Source: SOIV01 sp964435925 (GTDB lineage: Bacteria; Acidobacteriota; Aminicenantia; Aminicenantales; Aminicenantaceae). From it: 19,912 nucleotides of DNA. Within the stretch, counting starts at the first letter, position 1. Each line of letters begins with the position of its first letter. This document shows positions 1 to 7,029 of this stretch, piece after piece. The position numbers were made by a program, and so were the translations under genes. A model generated the notes under the pieces. It did no database searches and was not told where the DNA came from. It was given only the letters and a program-made list of their open reading frames with translations. The stretch lies in contig CAYTBG010000045.1 of the NCBI GenBank assembly GCA_964435925.1, positions 1-19,912 of the forward strand. The letters are read 5' to 3'.

Positions 1-348
1 ATCTGCTGTAAATAAAGAAGATGAATTTTACAAGTGTTAAAGATGGGTATTAAAATATAAATACAAATATGAACAACAACACTTTATGACCTTTATGCCC
101 ATTGCGAGGAGCGTAGCGACGCGGCAATCTCAACCTTTTTACTAGTTAAATTAGCCGCGCTTCGCTCGCAACGACGGATTGCCACGCCCTTTCAGGGCTC
201 GCAATGACATTGTAAAAATATATATTGCGTTTGTATGAGTAAAGGCAAAAAGCAAGACCTGACCCCAAACGATGATGGAAACCCCCATTATTCTATATTT
301 AAACCCGTCACTTTGGGACAGGCTCTAAACTTTATTATTTATGTTTTA
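1..348. other. Noncoding region with dispersed repeat remnants
   Basis: I see no convincing gene here. The stretch holds a pair of inverted palindromic repeat arms (about 100-138 and 176-210). It also holds remnants of a second repeat family: GACCTGACCCC near 257 and GGGACAGGCT near 315, the same words found at 12121-12203 and 4555-4672. It lies downstream of the acidic repeat gene, which ends at 349 on the minus strand. No clear intrinsic terminator is visible. Confidence 0.6.
100..210. repeat. Inverted pair of CATTGCGAG-type palindromic repeats
   Basis: The left arm begins CATTGCGAGGAGCG and runs into GCGGCAATCTCAACC. The right arm is the opposite orientation, GGATTGCCACGCC through GGGCTCGCAATGACA. 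The same family recurs at 7043, 7851, 7978-8053 and 10410-10493. The arms are partly self-complementary, as in REP/BIME or MITE-like elements. No transposase is linked to them in this window. Confidence 0.75.
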
Positions 349-1938
349 TTAAAATTCAAGCCCTAATTCATCAATTAACGACTTTAAATAATCAACCAGA
401 GAGGATATCCGAGCATAAAAATCTTTTTTAAGCTTTGCTGCATATTCATTAAAAAGGCTAAAATCGGTCTTTTTGCTCCAATTTTGCATACTTAACTTCT
501 CAAGAATCTCTTTAAGAACATCCATATTCATAACCCCTATGGTATATTCGGGGAGCGTGCACGATTCTTTTTCTAACATTCTGGTACCTGCCAAAATAAC
601 TCCTCTCAGGGCTTCTTGACTTCTTATTACCTCCTGTTTCACAAAAAATTGATCTATAGGGGATTCTGTCTTGGAGAGTTTTTTATAAAGCTTTTCTGCC
701 TCTTCTAAGCGACTACAGACGGCAGAGACAATACACTCACTGTCCAAGATTTTTTTATCACCATTCTCGTAATAAACGACCTCAGCTTCCTCCTCGGGTT
801 CAGCCTTCTTGTACTTTTCCAGAATATCTAAAGCATCAGAGGCACGCCTTTTTGGAAATCCACTGACTTCAGCCGCTTCGCCGCCTGCGCCTCGTTTTTC
901 CTCCTGCCCAGCCTCCTTCTTTAATTTCTCCTTGGGCTTTATCTTAATCGTCGCATCCAAAGCGTCTAAGGGGCTGATTTCCTCCTCAGGAGCTTTCTCA
1001 CCAGCAACCGGAGTTTCCTCTGCTTTCGCTTCCTCGATGCCCGGCTCCTCCTTTTCTTCTGGCACAGGCTCCATCTCCACTTCCTCTCCTGCCTTCATCT
1101 TAATCGTCTTATCCATCGCCTCTAAAGGACTGATTTCCTCCTCAGGCTCCTCATCACCAACCGGAACTTCCTCTTCTTTCGCTTCCTCGATGCCCGGCTC
1201 CTCCTTTTCTTCTGGCACAGGCTCCATCTCCACTTCCTCTTCTGCCTCCATCTTAATCGTCTTATCCATCGCCTCTAAAAGACTGATTTCCTCCTTAGGC
1301 TCCTCATCACCAACAGGAGCTTCCTCTGCTTTCGCTTCCTCGATGCCCGGCTCCTCCTTTTCTTCCGGCACAGGCTCCATTTCCGCATCCTCTTCCGCCT
1401 TCCCCTTAGCTGTCTCATCCATCGCTTCAAAAGGACTGATTTCCTCCGCAGGCTCCTCATCACCAGGTTCTTCAGGAGCACCTTCTTCCTCAATTTTTTC
1501 TTCTTCCTCTTCTTCCAATCCTCCAGGTTCAATTTCCCCTGGTTTCCTCAACATCTCCTTAATTTCTTTCGCCTTTGAGAGTAATTGCTCAAAATTCACA
1601 CCCTCTTCCTCAGATATCTCGCCTTCAGGAACCGTAGTTTTTCCTTCGAGGTCTTTTTCCAATGATTCTACTTTTTCTTCAGCTTTATGGTAGAGTTCCT
1701 CAAGCATCTTACTCAAATCATCCATTTTCTCGAGCCCTTCTAGAGTTTTTCCTGTCAGTTCCTTTATTTCTGTCTGGAATTCGATGGCCCTTTTGAGATT
1801 TTCTTTTATCTTACTTTTAAGATTTGCTCTCTCGTCATTCATTTCCTCTTCTCTATCGGACTTCACATCATCCCTTTTATCTTCAGTATCTTTGATAATC
1901 TCTGGTGGCTCTTTTCGATTATCTTTCTCTTTCGGCAT
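349..1938 (-). CDS. Acidic repeat protein with coiled-coil N-terminus, unknown function
   Basis: I do not recognise this 529-residue protein. The start is taken at ATG 1938 because AGGAGA lies 6 nt upstream (1945-1950) and the predicted -35 box occupies 1987-1992, which rules out the farther in-frame ATG at 1992. In order it has a highly charged head, a likely coiled coil (about residues 35-105), a Glu/Pro-rich middle with a 51-residue unit repeated about 3.5 times (about 154-335), and a more ordinary helical C-terminal domain (about 366-529). Each unit carries ISPLEAMDKT and MEPVPEEKEEPGIEEA. There is no signal peptide or membrane segment, so it is probably cytoplasmic. The repeats look like a flexible acidic spacer between two helical domains. 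It is a single-gene unit with its own promoter. A scaffold or cell-architecture role is possible but is inference only. Confidence 0.8.
   Translation of the reverse strand: MPKEKDNRKEPPEIIKDTEDKRDDVKSDREEEMNDERANLKSKIKENLKRAIEFQTEIKELTGKTLEGLEKMDDLSKMLEELYHKAEEKVESLEKDLEGKTTVPEGEISEEEGVNFEQLLSKAKEIKEMLRKPGEIEPGGLEEEEEEKIEEEGAPEEPGDEEPAEEISPFEAMDETAKGKAEEDAEMEPVPEEKEEPGIEEAKAEEAPVGDEEPKEEISLLEAMDKTIKMEAEEEVEMEPVPEEKEEPGIEEAKEEEVPVGDEEPEEEISPLEAMDKTIKMKAGEEVEMEPVPEEKEEPGIEEAKAEETPVAGEKAPEEEISPLDALDATIKIKPKEKLKKEAGQEEKRGAGGEAAEVSGFPKRRASDALDILEKYKKAEPEEEAEVVYYENGDKKILDSECIVSAVCSRLEEAEKLYKKLSKTESPIDQFFVKQEVIRSQEALRGVILAGTRMLEKESCTLPEYTIGVMNMDVLKEILEKLSMQNWSKKTDFSLFNEYAAKLKKDFYARISSLVDYLKSLIDELGLEF
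936..1479 (-). repeat. 153-bp in-frame tandem repeats inside the acidic protein gene
   Basis: The motif CTGATTTCCTCC occurs (plus strand) at 974, 1130, 1283 and 1436, giving spacings of 156, 153 and 153 bp, all multiples of three. The copies are nearly identical at DNA level in their central parts, which points to recent expansion. The copy nearest the C-terminus is the most diverged and carries one extra codon. Confidence 0.9.
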
Positions 1939-1944
1939 CTTGGT

Positions 1945-1950
1945 TCTCCT
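1945..1950 (-). promoter_or_regulatory. Ribosome binding site fixing the start of the acidic protein
   Basis: AGGAGA on the minus strand, 6 nt before ATG 1938. The upstream in-frame ATG at 1992 has no comparable site and falls inside the predicted promoter. Confidence 0.75.
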
Positions 1951-1963
1951 TCGCTTTTTTTGT

Positions 1964-1992
1964 ATTTTAAACTCGACTAACAAAACTGTCAA
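1964..1992 (-). promoter_or_regulatory. Sigma70-type promoter for the acidic repeat protein
   Basis: On the minus strand TTGACA (1992-1987), a 17-nt spacer, then TAAAAT (1969-1964): a perfect -35 and a 5/6 -10. The expected start near 1957 gives a leader of roughly 20 nt before ATG 1938. Confidence 0.75.
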
Positions 1993-2305
1993 GTCATACT
2001 TCTTCTCTCAAGGACGTAATATTGAGACTACACATCTTTAACCTGATTAATCCAGGCTCATTATTCTCGGCAATAATATTCACAAACTCGAAACATGAAT
2101 TCCATAGCCTTTAGAGATAATTCTTGAGAGTATTTTTGCCCCTATTTTCTCACCCAAAAGGGCAAATCGACTAACTTTAAAGGATGATTTCAAAAAAAGC
2201 CCGTACAAGGTAACGAAGATCTTTGGCGGAGCAATAATCTTCGGCAAAACGGAAATTTTAAACATACCCCCTCGACCAGGCCAGCGATACTTTCGGAAAC
2301 ACACT
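1993..2305. other. Mostly noncoding stretch between prmC and the acidic gene
   Basis: Apart from a doubtful small reading frame (2080-2265/2304, minus) there is no clear gene. Near 2042-2060 the minus strand reads AGCCTGGATTA, a word also present near 19808 in the repeat at the right end of the window, so a decayed dispersed repeat may lie here. Confidence 0.4.
2080..2265 (-). CDS. Doubtful small basic ORF downstream of prmC
   Basis: This is a 61-residue Lys-rich, partly hydrophobic frame starting at ATG 2265, with a purine-rich GAGGGGG just before it, although that is unusually close to the ATG. A longer version could begin at GTG 2304, directly after the prmC stop. I recognise no family. 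It might be a real small protein at the end of the rpmE-prfA-prmC operon, a decayed gene remnant, or chance. Confidence 0.2.
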   Translation of the reverse strand: MFKISVLPKIIAPPKIFVTLYGLFLKSSFKVSRFALLGEKIGAKILSRIISKGYGIHVSSL

Positions 2306-3154
2306 CTAGGTTTTCCCCATCGCTACTCTTGAAATCCCGTTAAGGTCTTTAAAAAAATTCACTTTTTCCCAAACAGCACCGGAATCGAAAAATGACAGGA
2401 CTTTGTCTCTCTGACCAATCCCGATTTCTACGAGAAGGCAGCCACCAGGCTTTAAATAAGGAGGTGCTCCCTGGATTAATTTATTAATTACTTCCAATCC
2501 GCTCTTTCCTGCCACCAACGCACTCTTTGGCTCATGATTTCTTATCTCAATATCGAGCTTCATCCATTCTTCTTCTGAAACATAAGGAGGGTTAGAAACG
2601 ATAAAATCACATTTTCCTTCTAAGCAAAGTCTTGGCAAAGCAGAAAATAAGCTTCCCCTTGCAAAAATTATATTGGAAATTTTCTGTCGAGAAGCGTTTA
2701 ATTTTGCCAGTCTCAAGGCTTTCATGGTCGTATCTGTAGCCACAATTCGTGCCTGAGGAAGCTCCTTTGCCAGGGAAACTGCTATGTTTCCGCATCCTGT
2801 TCCTATATCCACGATTGCCTCATTTTCCCTAGATGACAATTCTAACACTTTCTCCACAATCAATTCTGTTTCTGGACGGGGGATTAAGATTCCAGGGGAA
2901 ATCGTGAATGGGATCGACCAGAACTCCTTTACACCTGTTATGTAGGCAAGCGGAGTCCCCTTCAGGCGTTTCGAGACCAGTTTATAAAATTGTCTCTCCT
3001 CGGCTCGCGAGAGTTTACTTTCGGGGAAAGAATAAAATTGTTTTTCTTGTATTGAGTTACACTCAAGAAGAAGAAGCTTTGCCTCAAGATCCGGATTGCG
3101 TAAGTCTTTTAAAAGAGATCTTCCTTTTGAAAATAGCTCTTGGAGGGTACTCAA
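2306..3154 (-). CDS. prmC: Peptide chain release factor N5-glutamine methyltransferase PrmC
   Basis: PrmC (HemK) methylates the glutamine of the GGQ motif of release factors using S-adenosylmethionine. The protein has 282 residues, normal for the family. Visible are the N-terminal helical release-factor-binding domain, the IPRPETE motif (91-97), the SAM-binding motif I DIGTGCG (116-122) and the catalytic NPPY (188-191), which holds the target glutamine amide. It lies 12 bp after prfA on the same strand, so enzyme and substrate are co-transcribed, as is common in bacteria. No key residue appears missing. Confidence 0.96.
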   Translation of the reverse strand: MSTLQELFSKGRSLLKDLRNPDLEAKLLLLECNSIQEKQFYSFPESKLSRAEERQFYKLVSKRLKGTPLAYITGVKEFWSIPFTISPGILIPRPETELIVEKVLELSSRENEAIVDIGTGCGNIAVSLAKELPQARIVATDTTMKALRLAKLNASRQKISNIIFARGSLFSALPRLCLEGKCDFIVSNPPYVSEEEWMKLDIEIRNHEPKSALVAGKSGLEVINKLIQGAPPYLKPGGCLLVEIGIGQRDKVLSFFDSGAVWEKVNFFKDLNGISRVAMGKT

Positions 3155-3166
3155 CGAATACTCGTT

Positions 3167-4249
3167 TTAGGCAGAGGAATTTATTCTCTTTTCCATCATT
3201 TGCGTCTGATAATGCAGGGTTATGGAATTTATGAACTCATCTAAACTTCCGTCGAGAACATCCTCTAATTTATGGAGAGTAAGATTCATGCGATGATCTG
3301 TGATCCTTGATTGAGGAAAGTTATAGGTTCTTATCTTCTCACTCCTCTCACCTGTCCCAATTTGAGATTTTCTATCCTTAGCAATCTTTGCTTGTTGTTT
3401 CCTCTGGGCAATATCCATCAGCCGTGACCGTAAAATCCGTAAGACCTTTTCCTTATTGCGATGCTGGGATTTTTCATCCTGACAGGTTACGACCAATCCT
3501 GATGGCTTGTGAGTTACTCGAATGGCAGTGTAGTTGCGATTCACATTCTGGCCCCCGGGTCCAGAAGCACCATAGGCTTCAAGCTTCAAATCCTTCGGGT
3601 CCAACTCTACATCTACCTCATTAGCTTCGGGGAGAACGGCGACTGTAATAGTGGAAGTATGGATTCTTCCACTGGTTTCTGTTTGAGGTACTCTTTGCAC
3701 GCGATGAACTCCACTTTCATACTTAAGCCGAGAATAGACTCTCTCCCCACGGATATTAACGATAATCTCTTTAAAACCCCCGATGGGAGAAAAACTTGTG
3801 CTCATGACTTCAGACTTCCAGCCTTTTTTTTCTGCAAAACGAGAGTACATCCGGAATAAATCCTGAGCAAAAAGCGAAGCTTCATCTCCACCAGCGCCCG
3901 CCCTTATTTCCAGCAATACATTTTTCTCATCATTGGGGTCTTTAGGAAGGAGCAAAGTCCTAAGCTCTTCCTTAATTTTTTCCTCTTCTTGCCCCACTTC
4001 TTTGAGCTCATCCTCTGCAAGTTTCTTTAAATCTGAATCAGATTGAGGATCGGCCAGGATTTCTTCTGATTCCTTGATATCATTTTTTATTTTTTCGTAA
4101 TCTTTATATTTTTTTACCAAAGGTTCTAAATCTGCCCGTTCCTTGGCAACTTTTTTGACTTTTTGAGGATTGGAAACTACGGCTGGATCAGATAAAGAGA
4201 GGGTGAGTTGGCGGTATTTTTCCTTGATTTCTTCCAGTTCTTGAAACAT
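3167..4249 (-). CDS. prfA: Peptide chain release factor 1 (RF1)
   Basis: RF1 reads UAA and UAG stop codons and triggers hydrolysis of peptidyl-tRNA on the ribosome. The 360-residue length is typical. The codon-recognition tripeptide is PQT at 188-190, which fits the PxT of RF1 and not the SPF of RF2. The hydrolysis motif GGQ is at 232-234 in GPGGQNVN. The N-terminal third is a long charged helical domain. The gene starts 5 bp after the rpmE stop with little Shine-Dalgarno sequence of its own, so translational coupling to rpmE is likely. prmC, which modifies this protein, follows directly. Confidence 0.97.
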   Translation of the reverse strand: MFQELEEIKEKYRQLTLSLSDPAVVSNPQKVKKVAKERADLEPLVKKYKDYEKIKNDIKESEEILADPQSDSDLKKLAEDELKEVGQEEEKIKEELRTLLLPKDPNDEKNVLLEIRAGAGGDEASLFAQDLFRMYSRFAEKKGWKSEVMSTSFSPIGGFKEIIVNIRGERVYSRLKYESGVHRVQRVPQTETSGRIHTSTITVAVLPEANEVDVELDPKDLKLEAYGASGPGGQNVNRNYTAIRVTHKPSGLVVTCQDEKSQHRNKEKVLRILRSRLMDIAQRKQQAKIAKDRKSQIGTGERSEKIRTYNFPQSRITDHRMNLTLHKLEDVLDGSLDEFINSITLHYQTQMMEKRINSSA

Positions 4250-4254
4250 TTGGA

Positions 4255-4467
4255 TTATTTATCGAACTTAATATCGCCATATTTCTTCTTGAATTTTTCT
4301 ACTCGTCCGGCGCTGTCAATAAATTTCTGTTTGCCGGTGAAAAAAGGATGACATTGGGAGCATATTTCTACCCGGATTTCTTTTTTGGTAGAACGCGTGG
4401 TAAATGTATTGCCGCAGGCACAGCTTATAGTGCATTCAACGTATTCAGGATGAATATCTTTTTTCAT
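4255..4467 (-). CDS. rpmE: 50S ribosomal protein L31, zinc-binding type
   Basis: This 70-residue L31 belongs to the zinc-containing (C+) type: Cys16 and Cys18 in CAC plus Cys36 and Cys39 in CSQC, followed by the family-typical HPFFTGKQKF. It binds the large ribosomal subunit and helps bridge the subunits. An AGAGAGG ribosome site lies 5 nt upstream of ATG 4467. It is the first gene of the rpmE-prfA-prmC operon. Its leader carries a terminator-like palindrome (4482-4506) between the predicted promoter and the ribosome binding site, which suggests attenuation or insertion of a repeat. Confidence 0.97.
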   Translation of the reverse strand: MKKDIHPEYVECTISCACGNTFTTRSTKKEIRVEICSQCHPFFTGKQKFIDSAGRVEKFKKKYGDIKFDK

Positions 4468-4481
4468 CTTAACCTCTCTCT

Positions 4482-4506
4482 AAAAATGGGGCCAGGCCCC
4501 ATTTTT
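4482..4506 (-). terminator. Terminator-like palindrome in the rpmE leader
   Basis: This is a perfect 12-bp inverted repeat around a single base. The core on the minus strand is TGGGGCCTGGCCCCA, flanked by A-runs on one side and T-runs on the other. In the rpmE transcript it would form a GC-rich hairpin followed by a short U tract, only a few nt before the ribosome site. It resembles the GGGGCCTGGCACC repeats at 12121-12203, so it may be a dispersed repeat that now acts in the leader. Confidence 0.6.
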
Positions 4507-4529
4507 TATTATCTCTTTGTTTAAGGGTA

Positions 4530-4538
4530 ATTATAGCA
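4530..4538 (-). promoter_or_regulatory. Extended -10 promoter for the rpmE operon
   Basis: The minus strand reads TGCTATAAT, a perfect -10 with the TGn extension. The -35 position (4553-4558) is poor (TTTTAT), as is usual for extended -10 promoters. The leader would be about 55 nt and would contain the palindrome at 4482-4506. Confidence 0.6.
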
Positions 4539-4554
4539 GAATAAAGAGGGAGAT

Positions 4555-4672
4555 AAAAGGGGACAGGCTACTTTTTCTGATAAAAAAGGAAGCATTTCCT
4601 CTATTAATTAACTAAAGGCAAAAATAGGCAATCTCCACCTGAATTTAATGAAAAAGTAGCCTGTCCCCTTTT
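4555..4672. repeat. Perfect 23-bp inverted repeat around a 72-nt centre
   Basis: The left arm 4555-4577 (AAAAGGGGACAGGCTAC...) and the right arm 4650-4672 (...GTAGCCTGTCCCCTTTT) are exact reverse complements. The arms carry GGGGACAGGCTA, also seen at 17444-17455. Such arms commonly flank REP-associated (Y1, IS200-like) transposases, but the centre here is non-coding, so this would be a non-autonomous element. It sits between the stop of the 4683-5561 gene and the rpmE promoter and could also act as a terminator for the former. Confidence 0.8.
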
Positions 4673-4682
4673 TTACACTTTT

Positions 4683-5561
4683 TTACAGGGAAAGGTCCTT
4701 GTATTTCCAGCCCTTCTCGTTAATTTTTTTCTTATAGCACTCCCAATCAATCTTAAAGCTTAATTGTGCCTGGCTTTTTTTAACCTTATCTTTATATGAT
4801 TTTGAGTCAAAATAATTATTCAAAGCCTTGTTTAAGGGGAAAATCTGTTCTTCTGCCTCCCACTCATATTTTCTTCCGTTTTTATCCCTCATGCAATCGA
4901 GATAGACAATCCAGGCCAGCTTCTTAAACGAAACTTCAGGAAAAGTTGCTCTAATAGCCAGAACCTCTCCCAGTTTTCCAGGATTTAGGAAATGGAAATA
5001 GCGAGAAAAAAGCAGAGCATTATGGAAATAATTCGGAAAAGCAAGAACTCCATCTCTTCTCGAGAGTCGTGCCAGGTAAACAAAAATATCAAATACCTTT
5101 TTGCCAAGATTAAGGCCCGGACGCGACTGGCCAGGAAGGGGTGACTTTTCCAGAGAGAAATTCAAAAGAGGATTCTGAAGTGTGAGCCAATCCAGTATTA
5201 AAAACTTATATTCAGAGAGGGGAAAAAGCGAAGCAATTTTTTTCTTGGGATAAAACGTCCCTTCTTTTATCTTCAAGTCAACAATCATTTTTTCAGGTTT
5301 CTTTTCTTGATAAAAAATTTGAACCCTCTGGAGAGGAAATTCTGACGAATCAAGGTCAAAATCCAACGGCCACAATTTTCTTTTTTGAGCCTCTTTGAAA
5401 AAGCTTTTCTTGTTCAGGACTGCTATTACCTCATTCAAGGTATATCTACCCAAAAATAGTGAAGTTCCCCTATTTCCCTCTAAAGTAGAGAAAATCTCTT
5501 CCTCTTCGAATAGAGGACTCTCACGCCAGAAAGGAGATTTTTTAGGCCGCGGTTTTTTCAT
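4683..5561 (-). CDS. Conserved-looking protein of unknown function (292 aa)
   Basis: I cannot assign a function. The protein is Lys- and aromatic-rich, has no signal peptide and no clear membrane segment. It contains a distinctive central stretch with LDWLTLQNPLLNF (about 123-135), PLPGQSRPGLNLGKK and a region rich in Phe/Tyr with NYFHNALLFSRYFHFL. This patterning looks like a genuine family signature and not random sequence. Its start at ATG 5561 lacks a clear Shine-Dalgarno. It follows rsmD by 69 bp with its own plausible promoter in between (5594-5622). A faint resemblance to acetyltransferase-like conserved proteins came to mind, but I cannot support it from motifs. Confidence 0.75.
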   Translation of the reverse strand: MKKPRPKKSPFWRESPLFEEEEIFSTLEGNRGTSLFLGRYTLNEVIAVLNKKSFFKEAQKRKLWPLDFDLDSSEFPLQRVQIFYQEKKPEKMIVDLKIKEGTFYPKKKIASLFPLSEYKFLILDWLTLQNPLLNFSLEKSPLPGQSRPGLNLGKKVFDIFVYLARLSRRDGVLAFPNYFHNALLFSRYFHFLNPGKLGEVLAIRATFPEVSFKKLAWIVYLDCMRDKNGRKYEWEAEEQIFPLNKALNNYFDSKSYKDKVKKSQAQLSFKIDWECYKKKINEKGWKYKDLSL

Positions 5562-5593
5562 GTTTGATAAGTCGCCCGAAACTTAAGTCTAAA

Positions 5594-5622
5594 ATTTTAG
5601 CCTTTTTTTCAGGCGGAATCAA
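5594..5622 (-). promoter_or_regulatory. Candidate promoter for the 292-aa unknown gene
   Basis: On the minus strand TTGATT (5622-5617), a 17-nt spacer, then TAAAAT (5599-5594). The -10 overlaps the small palindrome CTAAAATTTTAG (5589-5600). It lies just after the rsmD stop and about 33 nt upstream of ATG 5561. Confidence 0.45.
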
Positions 5623-5630
5623 TCTGGGCG

Positions 5631-6173
5631 TTATCCGTAAATGGAAATCGTATCATCACCAATAGTAACTCGTCTTTTGAGCTTGAAATATTTTGCCTCA
5701 AACTTTGTCTTGAAATGATGGCGAAGGATGATCTTTCCTCCGGGCTTGAGGATATCCCTTTTCTTTATTACTTTAAGGGGATTTCTTTCATCCAAATACT
5801 TATAGGGAGGATCAAGAAAAATGACATCAAATGTTTTTTCCTCATTAGCCAATTGAATAACAGCGCGATTAAAGTCTTTTCGAATAACCCAGGCTATCGC
5901 CTCAGCTTCACATTTCGCTAAATTGGCTTTTATCACTTTCATAGCTGGATGGTAGTCATCGATAAAAACCGCATTTTCAGCCCCCCTACTTAATGCTTCT
6001 ATTCCAACAGAGCCAGTACCTGCAAAGCCATCAAGAAAAACACTGCCTCTTACATCTTCTTGAATGATGTTGAACAGCGCTTCCTTGAGCTTATCAGGCA
6101 TAGGGCGGACGATCGAGCTCGGCACCCTTTTAAGCCGCTTCCCCTTATAAATTCCGCTTATTACTCTTATCAC
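5631..6173 (-). CDS. rsmD: 16S rRNA (guanine-N2-)-methyltransferase RsmD
   Basis: RsmD methylates a guanine (G966 in E. coli numbering) of 16S rRNA in the assembling 30S subunit, using SAM. The 180-residue length is normal. Features are the N-terminal VISGIYKGKRLK, the family-typical RPMPDKLKEALFNII (23-37), the SAM motif FLDGFAGTGSVGIEALSRGA (46-65) and the catalytic DPPY (121-124). The start codon is GTG at 6173, with only a weak AAGAA upstream. The position fits the usual RsmD N-terminus. In many bacteria rsmD is followed by coaD, but here it is followed by an unknown gene instead. Confidence 0.94.
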   Translation of the reverse strand: MIRVISGIYKGKRLKRVPSSIVRPMPDKLKEALFNIIQEDVRGSVFLDGFAGTGSVGIEALSRGAENAVFIDDYHPAMKVIKANLAKCEAEAIAWVIRKDFNRAVIQLANEEKTFDVIFLDPPYKYLDERNPLKVIKKRDILKPGGKIILRHHFKTKFEAKYFKLKRRVTIGDDTISIYG

Positions 6174-6249
6174 AGTTCTTTTTTCCGTTTATTGGTCCGG
6201 TTTGGGAAACAAACCCTGCTCCTTCACTGATTACATTTTGCAGGTTTCC

Positions 6250-6284
6250 GAAATTCCCTTTGCTCTTGGGGCTTTGGGAATTCC
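6250..6284. repeat. Small imperfect hairpin between the exported protein gene and rsmD
   Basis: GAAATTCCC (6250-6258 region) can pair with GGGAATTCC (ending near 6284) with one mismatch and a loop of about 17 nt. It follows the stop of the minus-strand gene at 6293. There is no T-run after it, so it is at best a weak terminator. Confidence 0.3.
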
Positions 6285-6292
6285 GTTTTACA

Positions 6293-7029
6293 TCAATAAT
6301 AAAAAGTAGCTTTGTAGCGATTAGTCTTGATATCTTTTATCCCATAAGGAAGCTCCTGCCAGTCATTCATGCTTGAGGCTTTCGTTTTGTTTATTTTGGA
6401 CGTAATGTTCAAGATTACATCTAGAATCGTCGGCTTTACGCGCTGGTCTTCGAGAAAAAGGTCTTTAATATCAAGCCTGGCCCTCCCCTTTTTCACTTCA
6501 AGCTTTCCTCCAAAATAAAAAGTCATTTGCGGGCGAATGAATTTTGGGATTTTCTGTCCTCTTAGATCTATTAATACTTTGCCTTCAATCTTGTTTCTCT
6601 TGAATAATTTAAGCCGGAGCTCTTTCATTATTTCTTCTTTTTCNNNNNNNNNNNNNNNNNNNNNNNNNNNNNNNNNNNNNNNNNNNNNNNNNNNNNNNNN
6701 NNNNNNNNNNNNNNNNNNNNNNNNNNNNNNNNNNNNNNNNNNNTCTTGTTTCTCTTGAATAATTTAAGCCGGAGCTCTTTCATTATTTCTTCTTTTTCCG
6801 TTTCTATCCTGTAGGCAATGTAGGAATTTAGCTCTTTTTCAGTTATAACAATTTTTATAAGAGAGTCCTTCTCTCCCCTAGATTGTTCGTTCTCCATTTT
6901 TTCAATAGCCTCTAAAACCTTCCTGGCCTCGGGAAGAGAATAATCCTGGATCCCAGAAGATAAGGTTGAAAAAGAAAGCAAAAGAAAAATAAAGGCAGTT
7001 TTCCTTGTAAATAACTTCCTGAATTTCAT
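6293..7029 (-). CDS. Exported protein of unknown function, interrupted by an assembly gap
   Basis: As displayed, the reading frame is broken by 100 Ns flanked by a 55-bp exact duplication. Removing the Ns and one duplicate leaves 582 bp, a clean 193-residue frame from ATG 7029. The N-terminus is a signal peptide (KFRKLFTRK, then a hydrophobic stretch to about residue 25), so the protein is likely secreted to the periplasm or anchored in the inner membrane. The mature part has an ITEKELNSYIAYRIE segment (62-76), then beta-rich alternation with FYFGGKLEVKKGRARLDIKD. This pattern recalls periplasmic lipid-binding-like or LmeA/AsmA-like folds, but the similarity is only general and no function is claimed. 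No clear ribosome binding site is visible. Confidence 0.7.
6589..6798. other. Assembly gap (100 N) flanked by an exact 55-bp duplication
   Basis: 6589-6643 and 6744-6798 are identical 55-mers abutting the Ns at 6644-6743. Collapsing them restores the 193-residue frame. The second gap in the window shows exactly the same 55-bp arrangement. Confidence 0.95.

Noticed and set aside
809..1693. Long Ser/Ala-rich open frame on the plus strand opposite the acidic protein
   Set aside because: It is the mirror of Glu/Ala/Pro codons in the minus-strand gene, repeats with the same 153-bp period, and has no promoter or ribosome site. The minus-strand gene has both.
1936..1992. Upstream ATG at 1992 as the start of the acidic protein
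   Set aside because: The -35 box of the best promoter overlaps it, while AGGAGA precedes the ATG at 1938.
6589..6798. True 55-bp tandem duplication in the exported protein gene
   Set aside because: It abuts Ns exactly, and an identical-length duplication flanks the other gap, so an assembly overlap explains both.
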